A stretch of 23,952 nucleotides of DNA from Silene noctiflora (Eukaryota > Streptophyta > Magnoliopsida > Caryophyllales > Caryophyllaceae), in assembly GCA_009801015.1 (NCBI GenBank), contig VHZZ01000017.1:423428-447379 (forward strand), written 5' to 3'. A model generated the notes under the pieces. It was given only the letters and a program-made list of their open reading frames with translations, had not been told where the DNA came from and did not search any database. Position 1 is the first letter of the stretch. Each line of letters starts with the position of its first letter. The translations under genes were made by a program, and so were the position numbers. Positions 8,900 to 18,893 of this stretch are shown piece after piece.

Positions 8900-10594
8900 A
8901 GTTACTCACATACGCATTCACGCTAATGTTGAAAAAGAAGAGAAAAAAACATTTTTTTTTTGGAAGTAAAAGAGAGATTTTATTCTAGACAGGTGGCTTA
9001 CATGTAAAAGTCAACTCGTTCTCTCACCATCATACAGTACACAATTAGATTAATCAATATACGTAATCACTTACATGATTCCTTACAGGTAACAATAGGT
9101 TATGATTGGCAATGTCAACACATTTCATGATCCATGGCCAAGCTCTCCTCGATGTAAATGGGATTAAAAATGATTAGATTAACTATTTGCAGAGATATTA
9201 ATATGAAGTTGATTAATACGAAATTGATACAGGATTACAGGCAATACAGTTATTGCTATGGCTAAGCAAAACCGGATATTTGATCGTGTATAGTCAACTT
9301 AGGAGGATTGTATTCAACAACATTACTCCAGAGGCTCAATGGCTCCCGCAAATTGTGGGGTGAAGGTAGAGGGTCAGATGTATGCGGTCTTATCTTTGTG
9401 TTAGGAACAAATAGAGACTTAGGAGGATTGTATTCATGTTGGAAAAAAAAAAACGAGAATTTTAACTAAAACTCTCAATTTTTCAATCGTTGGAGGTGAA
9501 GGCCACAAACACGCCCCCTAACTCCACCATAGTCGATCACAATAATCCGTATGACACTCGGTTAACGTCGTTGTTGTGAAAAATAAATGTACAAAATAGG
9601 ATTGTTGGCACGATTTTTTTTATCAAGGGAGCCTGTATTGTATCCATTTGTTAAATCTTACAAGCGAAGTTGCCCTGTATCTTCCGTTGTCATAAAATGA
9701 ATTTCTGGTTCCCTGGTTCGAACAATCTCTAGCTGGCACGTAAGTCGTAACTCGATCTGAGACGCAAATTGACCTGACAAAAGTCAACCTGGCACGATTA
9801 ACTTGATCTGAGACACAAATTGACTTGAATTGCAGCACTTAACCTGAAATCTGAATTGTTTCGATCCGAGATTTGTTGCAACTTACACGGTTAGCATAAC
9901 TAACCCATCTTGAAATGACACAATGTGAATCTAGTCAATCTGAAAATGACTGGACAAAACATAATTCTTATTGTTTTCATTAAAATAAATAAATGACCAG
10001 ACAAAACATAACGGTAATTGTTCTCGTAAAAATAAATAATCAAACACACTTTTTTTCTCTTTTTAATCATTAATAACTCGAAAACTACTGATCCACTTGA
10101 CCCAAAAGTAACATACCGACAATCCAACATACCCGAAAGCCGAAATAGTTCAATCAGACCCAAATCAACTCGATAAGTGACGCACCAAACTAACCCGATC
10201 TGACCTTGATTGACCCGACTGAATTTTTTGCCCGCTTTATAAAGAGAGACCAAAGTCAAGGTCAAGAGTCGGGTCGGTTGAACGACAAGAGAGGATAATT
10301 TTACAGTTTTAGTGTTTTACCCATCTGATATTAAAATTTCACGCACTTGCTTTGGTGAAAAAAAAAATTAAAAATCACCACCAAATTTTTTAAATTTTTT
10401 TGCTGAAAATTTCGCTGAAGAAATTGTATATTTTTAGAAGATCGTGATTATTGTCGTAATAAGATCAGTGCTAATGATCCTAAATAAATTAGGTAGTTAA
10501 TAATCTTGGGTTAACTTGGTAAAGCAGTAAGTTCCGTTTAATTTCTGCTTTTGATACTTATAATTGTTATTTATTCACACAAATTCTCATTAAA

Positions 10595-10756
10595 GACGGA
10601 CACTATTCGTCACAAGCTGTTGACGGATAGTGCCCCTCTCACAATATGCAAGTGACATCAATCATGGGTTGCTCCATTTCCCCCACTTGCTCTCCCACTT
10701 GCCATATTGTGAGAGGGACACTATCCGTCTTCAGCTTGTGACGCATAGTGTCCGTC
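10595..10756. mobile_element. Foldback MITE of about 162 bp
   Basis: GACGGACACTATTCGTCACA at the left pairs with the complement ending GCATAGTGTCCGTC at the right, and pairing continues through CCTCTCACAATATG / CATATTGTGAGAGG to CAAGTG / CACTTG around a short core. It interrupts a flank block otherwise shared with 22190-22470, where no such element is present. Confidence 0.85.
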
Positions 10757-12186
10757 CCAACCAATACGCTTTGATTTATTCATGTAATTCTTGTTATTTT
10801 ATCGTAGATTATTGTTAATTATATTAGTAGTTTGTGCATTATTCAATATTCAAGAATTATTATGGGATTAAAATTCGATGGTTTAGGTTATTTCGGATTG
10901 GGTTAATTCAAACCGTCTTGACTCTTGCCTCTCCCAATCCAATTTTCATTTTAACATTATTTAAATTGGTTGTGAGTACGTCTTAAACTGTCCGAAACTA
11001 GAATTTGTGGGGTTAATTTATGACCAACAAAGCTCAGATAAGGTATTGAACGGGCCAGTTTAGATTTTTGGGTCATATCTAACTATCTAAGACACTTTGA
11101 GCTAGTTTTGAGTCTCAGCTCTCCACCTTATCAACGGCTCATTTAGATTGGGTCAGTTTTACTAGGTCGAGCTCTGAATGTTGACGGAGCAAATACTTTA
11201 CTAGTTTAAAGTTCTAGAAGAGGCTGACGGTGGTTTGAAGGCACCTGCTGACGACAGGAAGACGGGGATTTATGTGAATTTTGTACAATGATGATAAAAT
11301 TTGATCAACCGGATTAGAAAGAAGTCAGATTATGTTTTCGTCAGTCATGCAATTGTAAGTCCATTTTCCATTATTTTTCCGGCATTTCTGCTCACTAATT
11401 ACTGTATTAATGTATAACAGCTGCATTAATAATTGGATTTTCTCTGAAGTCAACTGCTATTCCCTTGATAGTTTTCTACTGAAAAACTGGGCTGTCAGAA
11501 CCAGCTCTTTAAACCCGGCTCTAGTTCATTTCATTGTTTTAAACATGCATCATATGAGGGGTTTGGTTGTGTGTCGACATTGTCGATCGTTACTCTTGAC
11601 TGTACAGAACATGGATTAGCTAGTTGACTTTTACATGTGAACCTGTCTTGAATAAAACTGTTAGTTTTGCATAATAATTGATTAATATTAAGTCAGTCTT
11701 TCTTTACTCCCGCATATGGCGAGTTGTATCCGAGATCAAGTCAGTCTTTCTTTTATACTATAATACTCCAGTCTTCTTTAAATATGCAATACTAACCGGT
11801 TATAAATTACTGAAAATGAACTGTCATAAGCAGCTCTTCACCCATCATTACTCCATTTGATTATCATTAATCAATCAGCTAACAGGTTAATCTAATCACT
11901 TTTAATCCCATTTACACCAAGAGGAGCTTCGTGACTTGGTCGTATGTTGCCATTGCCGATCATAATCACTCTTAACTGTGCATTACAGGGATTATTAATT
12001 AGATAATTAGATTCATAGATTAATCTAAGCGATGGTGACGGAGCTAGTTGACTTTTACATGTAAACCTCTCTAGAATAAAACTGTTAGTTTTGCATAATT
12101 GATTATTATTAAGTCGGTCTTTCTTTACTCCAAAAAAAAGTGTCCACAAGACTTCTTCCTATAGCAAAGTTGCATCTAAGATCAAC

Positions 12187-12222
<36 letters not shown>
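12187..12222. repeat. T25 followed by A11 homopolymer tract
   Basis: A run of 25 T and then 11 A about 170 bp upstream of the putative TATA box of MSL copy 2. It can fold on itself over the A run and is prone to length error in sequencing. Confidence 0.9.
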
Positions 12223-12390
12223 TTTTAAACTATACTACTCGAGTCGTTTTTAAGTACGGAATAATACAATCTAGCGTGTTTACGGGTGTTGACTATATGC
12301 TATGACATTATGACAGTGACCATAAAGATGGACTTTGTCTCAACAACCTCAATTAGTTGTTCATCTTCTCCATGTTATGTTTTCTGTACC

Positions 12391-12397
12391 TATAAAA
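12391..12397 (+). promoter_or_regulatory. Putative TATA box of MSL copy 2
   Basis: TATAAAA lies 195 bp upstream of the ATG at 12586, in the context GTACC-TATAAAA-TATTAC that is nearly repeated before copy 3 (ACC-TATAAAA-AAAATTAC). Confidence 0.55.
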
Positions 12398-14573
12398 TAT
12401 TACAATTTGAAGTTATTCAATTGTTTCAATTGTATATAATGCAGCAAATGTTTGGAAACTGCAGCTAAAATTCCTCATTTTTCCTTTTTTTATAAAGTTT
12501 CTTTTTTTCTTATTTTGCTCAAACATACAATACTTGTTCATGTTCATAATCATCCATTGCAATTGAGTTCTAGGCTTCCGCAAATATGAGTAGCATAGAG
12601 CCTGTGGAAAGTCCACTGGAGACTGACTCCATTTCCACTAAACAACCTTTTATCACGTCTCGACAAAATTCACAAACAGATTCTGTCAGTGTCAAAGTCG
12701 AAAGCCCAAAGGCAGGTAGTGAACAACCAACTGAATCTCCATCCATCGAAATTAAACAAAGAGTGATACCTAAATCCCTTTACATTCTATTTTGCTGTTT
12801 ACTGGTTGTATGTTTGTCACCAGTAGCATATGCTTTTATTACGGTTCTTACTGTTGGCATCCTTCCCCTGTTATTTATCGGTTTTGTACTTGTACGACTG
12901 TTTCAAATCATTGTCAGAGCTGACGACTATGAAAAACGCTTCCTAGTTATGCTTCATTTGCGCTACTGGATATTTGTGGCTGTGATGTTGCTTTTGGTCG
13001 AAGTAGGAATATTTTATCCTATTGCAAAGTATGTTCCAGGAGTAAAATTTGTGTTGATCATAGGGTTGCCAATAACAAAGTGGATTAATTTAATCTGTAT
13101 ATTAATTGGAATTTGCGTTATTGGCCAAATCATTTGGGCCTTCATATTCATTATAATTGCAAATAATATAAGGTTGGGCAATGAAGTGGAAGTGGGCTTC
13201 ATATTTATGGAATCAGTTTCTGAGATCGCTGGCTGTCTGCTGGCTTTGTGGGCGAGTGCTGTGATCACGAGTAGCGTTCCCATTTTTAAATAGAGCAAAA
13301 TATTTGGAATTTACACTCAGAAATGGGTTAAGATATCAATCTTTGTGCTCATAGGTTATAACATCATTACATTGTTAACTTGTTTATTTGTGGGGTCGCT
13401 ACCCAAACTTTATGGAAATGTTGGCGGGTCTATAAAAGACCAAATTTTATCACTTTGCCTTTTTGACCTAAATAAGGGTGTTTTTAACAAAAAAAAATAT
13501 ATTGTATATTGCCTCTGGTATCACGAGGAGCGTCATCTTCATTTTAAGCATGATGATGCTCCTAATTACATGGATGGTGTATATCAGCAACCGTCTAGAC
13601 GCAACACCCCAAAACCAAAGAATATTGTACATTGGGACTAGGACTTTTGTTAGTCTTTTAATATGCTCTTTTCTTTGGTTGTTCAAATCTTGCTTACTGA
13701 TGTATTGGGAGGTTCATACTGTGTATGACAGATTACATCCTAAGATTAGGGATATAGGGAAACAATTATACTTCCTTGTTTTGCTCAGTTACGAGCACTA
13801 TAGCAAGCCATGAGATGGTCCGAGATAGATTTAGATTCAAATGACTCTGATTGTGGGTTGTCGTGCTTTGAAGCACCGCCTAAAAAGAAGAAGTTTGTCT
13901 GGAACCTTCCAGACAACAGTGATGAGGATTACACCTACCAGCAGTTGGCTTCCATATATGATATACATAAGGCTGCTAAACTATTTATTATTACCGAAAA
14001 TGCATTGTCGAATGACAGTATTGTTGATGTTCTCTATCATTTGCGCGACAATGATTCAGGAGAGAGTAATGCGTAAGAAACTTTCCTTTGTCTTCCTATT
14101 ACGTAGAAGATGATAATCATTAAGAAATTTTCCTTTTATCATATTGTTTGTGATATCTCTTTTTTAATTTGTTTGGAACAGGAAGTGCATAGAAATATTG
14201 AAGAAAGTTGTGCAAGTTGAAGGTGATTCTTATTTCGATGACGATTGGGATATACTTCTTCAACTGCTTCCTGATGTGCATACCACAGAAGATATAACTT
14301 TTCAGAAAGTTAGAACATTTATGGTACTTTAGTTCTACCCTTTTTTTTTCGTTTTCTTTAAACACTCTATACATTTTTAGTCATGATGTGGAATGGAATT
14401 AATAGTTCTCGAACATACTCATTTAGAAATTAGAACCCATAAGATATCTGATCTCTTTTTATGGTTTTTTTTATTTGCACTATCTTGTTTGATTTGGTTT
14501 TAAGCGATAAAGCCACTAGGGTGACAAATCTCTCTTTGAATTTTACGAGTGGTGATAATGTTTTTCTAGAGTA

Positions 14574-15854
14574 CTCCCTCTCTCCCCGGTCATCTGTTTA
14601 TCTATGCCATATTTGGAATTTTTTTTCTTAAATGGGGTTTGAATCCGAAATATTTACAAAAATGGTGCTCTTTTCAAAGTATTTATAAGAAATGGATCCA
14701 CGTCATCGCAAGGTACCAAATTTTATTTCTTTTCTCTCTGCTGTGTGCGAGAAGATGTCATTGTCTTTGCTCCCACACATGCTTCATTGGTCGTCTNCGT
14801 TCTCCTTACTCCGACCACCAAAACACGAACTACCACCACCATTATCTTCCTCTCACTTCCCTTATCTAATAAACCCTTTTGTTAGAGTGATTAGTTTAGT
14901 ATTTTGCAAAGTAAATAGCCCGCAAAATTGCCGCTCACTGAATTATTTTTGTGTTTTTGGTTTCGCGACTAGCTGGGTTTGTCTCCTTAATAACTCATCT
15001 TTTCCTTTTCTTATGTCAAATGTGTTTGTTTTCTAAAACTGAACATGTGGATAGCAAAGGCAGAGTACGATCAGGCATGTCAATCGTGTACCGGAAGTGA
15101 TTTTGTCTTTTGAGTTCATCTAAAACCATTCAACAAATAGAGTATGTACATACAGCCCTTTGTTTCGAGAAGGGCATAAGAATGATTGAGCTTGCTGCTT
15201 CCATCATCGTAACTTCTTATGTTTATTGATGATTAACAAGACCACATAAAATAATACCTCAAATGAACAAAAGTTAATCTACTCACATTCACATGTGACA
15301 CTTATTAGCGAAACGGAAAACGCAAAAATAGTTTTGTGAACTGCAATTTTGCTGGCTGTTTACTTTGCAATATACGAAGTTAATCACTCAAATAAATGGA
15401 TGTATTTGATAAGAGAAATGAGAGGAATCGAATGGTGGTAGTAGTTTGTGTTTTGGTGGTCGGAGTAGGGAGAACGGAGACGACCAATGAAGCATGTTGG
15501 GGAGCTTACGCAGTGACAGCTTCTCGCTGTCTCACATGGTGAAAGGTTAAGTTTTATTAAAAAAAAATGTACTTTGTGATGATGGACCCATTTCTTATAA
15601 ATACATAGAAAAGATCCTCATTTTTGTAAATATTTCGGATTTAAACCCCATTTAAGAAAAAACAAATCCCATATTTGGCTGTCTCATTCACTTATTTATA
15701 TTTCTTTTTGAAATTTTTTGATGGGTAAACTAATCATCTACTTCTAATAAATCCAGTTATTATTCAATAATTATAATCACAAAAGGTTTCCTCCTCTCTT
15801 CTTGGTCTTTGTGCCAAAAACAAAGGAACAAATGATCGGTCAGCACAGAGAAAG
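14574..15854. mobile_element. Large Stowaway-like foldback element inside intron 2 of MSL copy 2
   Basis: The ends CTCCCTCTCTCCCCGGTCAT and, degenerate, ATGATCGGTCAGCACAGAGA...AAG are flanked by TA (14572-14573, 15855-15856). Inverted arms of roughly 380-400 bp lie at about 14600-14985 and 15300-15690: the left arm includes ATTTACAAAAATG, CATGCTTCATTGGTCGTC, CTCCGACCACCAAAACAC and TTTGCAAAGTAAA, and the right arm carries their complements in reverse order. The unique centre (about 14985-15300) has no recognisable protein. The part at 15700-15854 resembles the tail of the Stowaway at 18232-18439 (CTTGGTCTTTGTGCCAAAA). It fills most of intron 2 (14324-15896). Base 14797 is N. Confidence 0.8.
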
Positions 15855-15896
15855 TATGAAATATAGTTGACAATTGGAATTGTATATGATGATCAG

Positions 15897-16190
15897 GAAA
15901 GAGCCCGCAGCAGATGCGTATTTCTTACAGATGTGCTTATTAGTGAAAATGAGGCGGTGAAATGTTTGAACCAAGTCTTAAGTTGGATTATAATTGTTGT
16001 GACCTGCATTATGTGGCTACTTCTCAGTGGGTTGGCTACGACAAATGTTCTCGTCGTTATAGCATCACCATTGTTGGCGCTCACATTTATATTCGGAGAC
16101 ACGGCTAAGAATTTGTTTCAAGGCCTTATCTTCGTCTACTTTGTTCACCCCTTTATTGTTGGCGACCTATGTCTCATTGACCAAGAACTG
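15897..16190 (+). CDS. Exon 3 of MSL copy 2: pore helix and start of the MscS domain
   Basis: A 98-codon exon after TGATCAG and before GTAAGT. It contains WIIIVVTCIMWLLL, GLATTNVLVVIASP, FGDTAKNLFQGLIF and HPFIVGD. Asp of the usual PFDVGD turn is Ile here (GTT preceded by ATT), while the neighbouring residues are conserved. The exon is open and both splice sites are canonical. Confidence 0.9.
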
Positions 16191-16545
16191 GTAAGTTATG
16201 TTTCTGTTACTTTTTTGCGTTACAGAGTAACTTTCATATAGTGATGGGCTGATGGCTTCCTATGCTCTTCGGACCCCATAGTAACCAATGTTTCTATCAC
16301 AAGTAGAGTAAATAAGATAACACAAAATGACTCATTATACTTGTTACGCTTCTTTTTATCCTGATGGAATAAACAGTTCACTTGATGCAAATTTTGTTTC
16401 GGACGTCTATTATTGTGTCTCCTTGTTAATAGAGGATAAGGTTGCATACACCGGCCTCAAGCTTGGAACATCTACGTAATACTGGTTTATTGTGACAAGT
16501 TGACATATTTATTGTCGACACAAACTAACATTGTTATTTGTGTAG

Positions 16546-17207
16546 CTGGAAGTTAAGAGAATTGGTGTATGGAGCACCATTTTCTCAAAGATTCGCGCAA
16601 TATCTGAACAAGAGCAAATAATATATCCAAACTCGGTGTTATCCCTCAAAAATCTTATCAACTACAAGACTAGTTTCAATTGGAGAGATTGCATCGAAAT
16701 CCTATGTTCTCCAGACAAGAAAATTACTGTGCCTCTTAAACACAAACTGGAAATGTGAGCGTTTTAATTGTTATCATTACTCGTCTTGCTTCTTAAGCTA
16801 TGATTAATCGAGTGATCGGTCTTTTATTAACCTTTTTTTGTTTTTTTCAGTTACCTGAGGAAGGAGAATGAAAAATTCACTTCAAGCTTTCATAGCGTGG
16901 AAATTATGGAAATGGGAGACAAAGCAAAGATTGCTATTCATGTCAAACATAAGTTGAAAACAACTAAAGGCTGGACGTACTTTGAATGTCTGAAAGAGAA
17001 GGAGAAACGGAGATTTGAGCTCGCTATTTATGCACAAAATCTCGTGAAACAACTAGAATTTGGGACTGGGACAGGAGCACCAGGTTCGCATTTTGATCAA
17101 TCTTGTTTATAATGATAAAATTTACTCTGTAGGTGTAATTCTTAAGTTTGTTTATCACCGTCATTGCAGAATCAGATGAGATTGAAGACTTTTATACAAG
17201 AGGATGA
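16546..17207 (+). CDS. Exons 4-6 of MSL copy 2: beta domain and C-terminus
   Basis: Exon 4 (16546-16754) contains the MscS motif YPNSVL and SPDKKITVPLK. Exon 5 (16851-17083) begins YLRKENEKF and includes EIMEMGDKAKIAIHVKHKL and GWTYFECL. Exon 6 (17170-17207) is a short proposed exon after TCATTGCAG that adds ESDEIEDFYTRG. Exon 6 is uncertain: its donor at 17084 is GTTCG, and simple read-through stops at 17112. Confidence 0.75.
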
Positions 17208-18231
17208 TGAAAAATGGCCCAAGACACAATGGTTATTGAACAAAGTGAAAATGGTTGGGTATAGAAAGTACCTCGTCTAAGAATGTTACCCTGATAAAGA
17301 TATGCAAATTTTACCTACACTGACAACTTCCGAGTTTTGTACTGTTTATTTTGGCTCAAATTCAACTATTTGTTCAAGAATTACCTCTAGTTAATCCTTG
17401 TGAATTCAAAGTATCAAAGCTATATATCCACCTTTTGTAAGCACCTAAGAATTTCCGCTAGTTAATCCTTGTGAATTCAGCTATATATCCACGTTTGCGA
17501 ATTTTCAAATTTTGGATAGAGAAGGAAGAGTCTTGGTGTATGATAATATGATATTGAATGCTGTAGTCGATGATCTTATTTTTATAGGTCCACTTGAGTA
17601 CTTGGGCAAGGATGAAGATAGAAGTGGTAAGAGAAGATGACTATGGTTTGAAGGCAATTAGGATACTCTTCCTTTACTCTTCTTTCCATTTATTTCCATT
17701 TCCTCTCAGTGGTACCAGTTCTGTTTCATGACGATCTAATTGTCGGTTGCCTGAGTGATGAGGTTGAGTGGTTCAGAATGGGTCATGATTTAAATATTGT
17801 TCTATTAGAGGAAATGGAAGGAAATGGAGAGAAAAGGAAATGGAGATGATTCATACTCGTTTGAAGGCGTCTGTTGATAAAATTAACCTGTTTAGAAAGA
17901 AATGAAATTATGCTTGCCGGCCATGCAATTGTAAGTCCATCTTCCATTTTTTCCAGTATTTCTGCTCACTAATTTCTGTATTAATAATTGGATTTTCTGT
18001 GAAATCAACTGCTATTTGTTCATGTTTTACCTTATTCACATGTAATTCCCTCTACAGTTTTCAACTGAAAACGAACTGTCAGAACCAGCTCTTTAAACCC
18101 GGCGTTAGTTCATTTCATTGTTTTAAACATGCATCATATGAGGAGATTGGTGGTGTGTCGACATTGTCGATAATAATTACACTCGACTGTACATAACACG
18201 GATGATGTACGGAGTATTAACTACACAATTA

Positions 18232-18439
18232 CTCCCTCCGTCCCGATCATTTGTTGTCCTTTTCCATTTTGGGGTGTCTCAGTCATTTGTTGTCCTTTCT
18301 ATTTTAGGATTGTATTTGATGAGTAATTTGATNTTTCANCTTCAATTTAGNCCACTTGTCATGTTATAATTGGCTCCCTCCTCTTTCCTTGGTCTTTGTG
18401 CCAAAACCAAAGGACAACAAATGACCGGGACGGAGGGAG
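18232..18439. mobile_element. Stowaway-type MITE (208 bp), inverted relative to 1583-1790
   Basis: The ends CTCCCTCCGTCCCGATCATT and AATGACCGGGACGGAGGGAG are flanked by TA (18230-18231, 18440-18441). It has the same length as the copy at 1583-1790 and matches its reverse complement almost throughout. It interrupts the duplicated flank of MSL copy 3. Bases 18333, 18339 and 18351 are N. Confidence 0.92.
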
Positions 18440-18699
18440 TATTTGATTAATCTAAGTGCTTGATATCGATGGAGCTAGTTGACTAGAATAGAACTATTAT
18501 TGGTTTTGATAATTGACTAATATTAAGTCAGTCTTTCTTTACTCCCAAAAAAATGTCTCGAAGGCTTCTTCCTAAGCAAGGTTGTATCTGAGATCAACTC
18601 GATTATTTCTTTACTATACTACTCCAGTCTTTTTTAAGTACGGAATTTAGCTCACTAATCACATTAGGTGTTCGTGTTCTCCAAGTTATGTTTTTTACC

Positions 18700-18706
18700 T
18701 ATAAAA
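18700..18706 (+). promoter_or_regulatory. Putative TATA box of MSL copy 3
   Basis: TATAAAA about 195-205 bp upstream of the start region of copy 3, in sequence paralogous to the TATA region of copy 2. The promoter therefore seems to have been duplicated with the gene. Confidence 0.5.
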
Positions 18707-18893
18707 AAAATTACGAGTTGATATTATTTTATCATGTTTTAATTCTATGTAAGGTAGTTAATAGCTGGAAACCGGAGCATATATACATTCTTCTTTTTTC
18801 CTTCTTTAGTTTCGTTTCTTTTCCTTCTTTTGCTCATACACATTCATGTTCATAATCATACCTCACAATTGTAAACTCTAGGCTTCCAAAAAT

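Larger units (their letters stand above)
8900..12390. other. Repeat-rich spacer between head-to-head MSL copies 1 and 2
   Basis: No gene is supportable. Contents include a 19-bp direct repeat CTTAGGAGGATTGTATTCA (9298-9316 and 9418-9436), a tandem block of about 50 bp containing GATCTGAGACRCAAATTGAC (near 9751 and 9803), degenerate GACCCGA-type sequence to about 10300, a MITE at 10595-10756, and duplicated flank blocks from about 10375 to 12250 that recur upstream of copy 3 and near the window end. Open frames in the GACCCGA-rich DNA are compositional. Confidence 0.7.
11349..12585 (+). repeat. Duplicated 5' flank of MSL copy 2
   Basis: Blocks here recur before copy 3: GCAATTGTAAGTCCAT (11349; also 17925 and 23815), the section with CAGAACCAGCTCTTTAAACC and GTGTCGACATTGTCGAT (11410-11620 versus 17980-18190), and the promoter-proximal part ending CTAGGCTTCC just before the start codon (12100-12585 versus 18530-18893). 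Inside this copy a further tandem duplication repeats AGCTAGTTGACTTTTACATG and the AAAACTGTTAGTTTTGCATA block (about 11615-11760 and 12040-12250). Confidence 0.85.
12586..17207 (+). pseudogene. MSL10-like mechanosensitive channel gene, copy 2, with nonsense and frameshift lesions
   Basis: Exons: 12586-14072, 14182-14323, 15897-16190, 16546-16754, 16851-17083 and probably 17170-17207 (ending DFYTRG then TGA; if the weak donor CAG-GTTCGC is not used, translation ends at 17112). Exon 1 matches copy 1 from the GSEQP-containing tail through FYPIAKYVPGVK. Lesions: TAG at 13291-13293 where copy 3 has CAG; a net +1 shift at about 13480-13525 around an A9 run; an opposite shift near 13795-13812 after YEHYSK. 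The two shifts cancel, so the cytoplasmic linker (SDCGLSCFEAPP, then DNSDEDYTYQ) and exons 2-6 read in the original frame. Exons 2, 3 and 4 match copy 1 in length (142, 294, 209 nt). HPFIVGD replaces HPFDVGD. As read, translation ends at residue 235. Confidence 0.82.
17208..18893 (+). repeat. Intergenic duplicated flank between MSL copies 2 and 3
   Basis: 17518-17960 recurs at 23365-23850, with shared landmarks GGTCCACTTGAGTACTTGGG, TTAGAGGAAATGGAAGGAAA and GCAATTGTAAGTCCATCTTC. 17980-18190 and 18530-18893 recur before copy 2. A TTCCGCTAGTTAATCCTTGTGAATTC-like block is tandemly repeated near 17385 and 17452. No gene is supported; the frame GPLEYLGKDEDR after an acceptor-like TTTTTATAG (about 17589) may be an old exon but has no partner exons. 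Confidence 0.8.

Noticed and set aside
9900..10265. 121-codon frame on the minus strand
   Set aside because: It lies in degenerate GACCCGA-type repeat DNA, and its repetitive composition explains the open frame.
13478..13500. A small intron to explain the frameshift in MSL copy 2
   Set aside because: No GT-AG pair of plausible plant intron size restores the frame while keeping the protein segment conserved in the paralogues.
14639..15036. Overlapping open frames of 76 and 114 codons
   Set aside because: They lie in the left arm of the foldback element and include an N base, with no protein motif.
17585..17640. Exon encoding GPLEYLGKDEDR after TTTTTATAG
   Set aside because: It is repeated at 23430, but no partner exons or family could be identified and downstream frames break. 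Described only as part of the duplicated flank.
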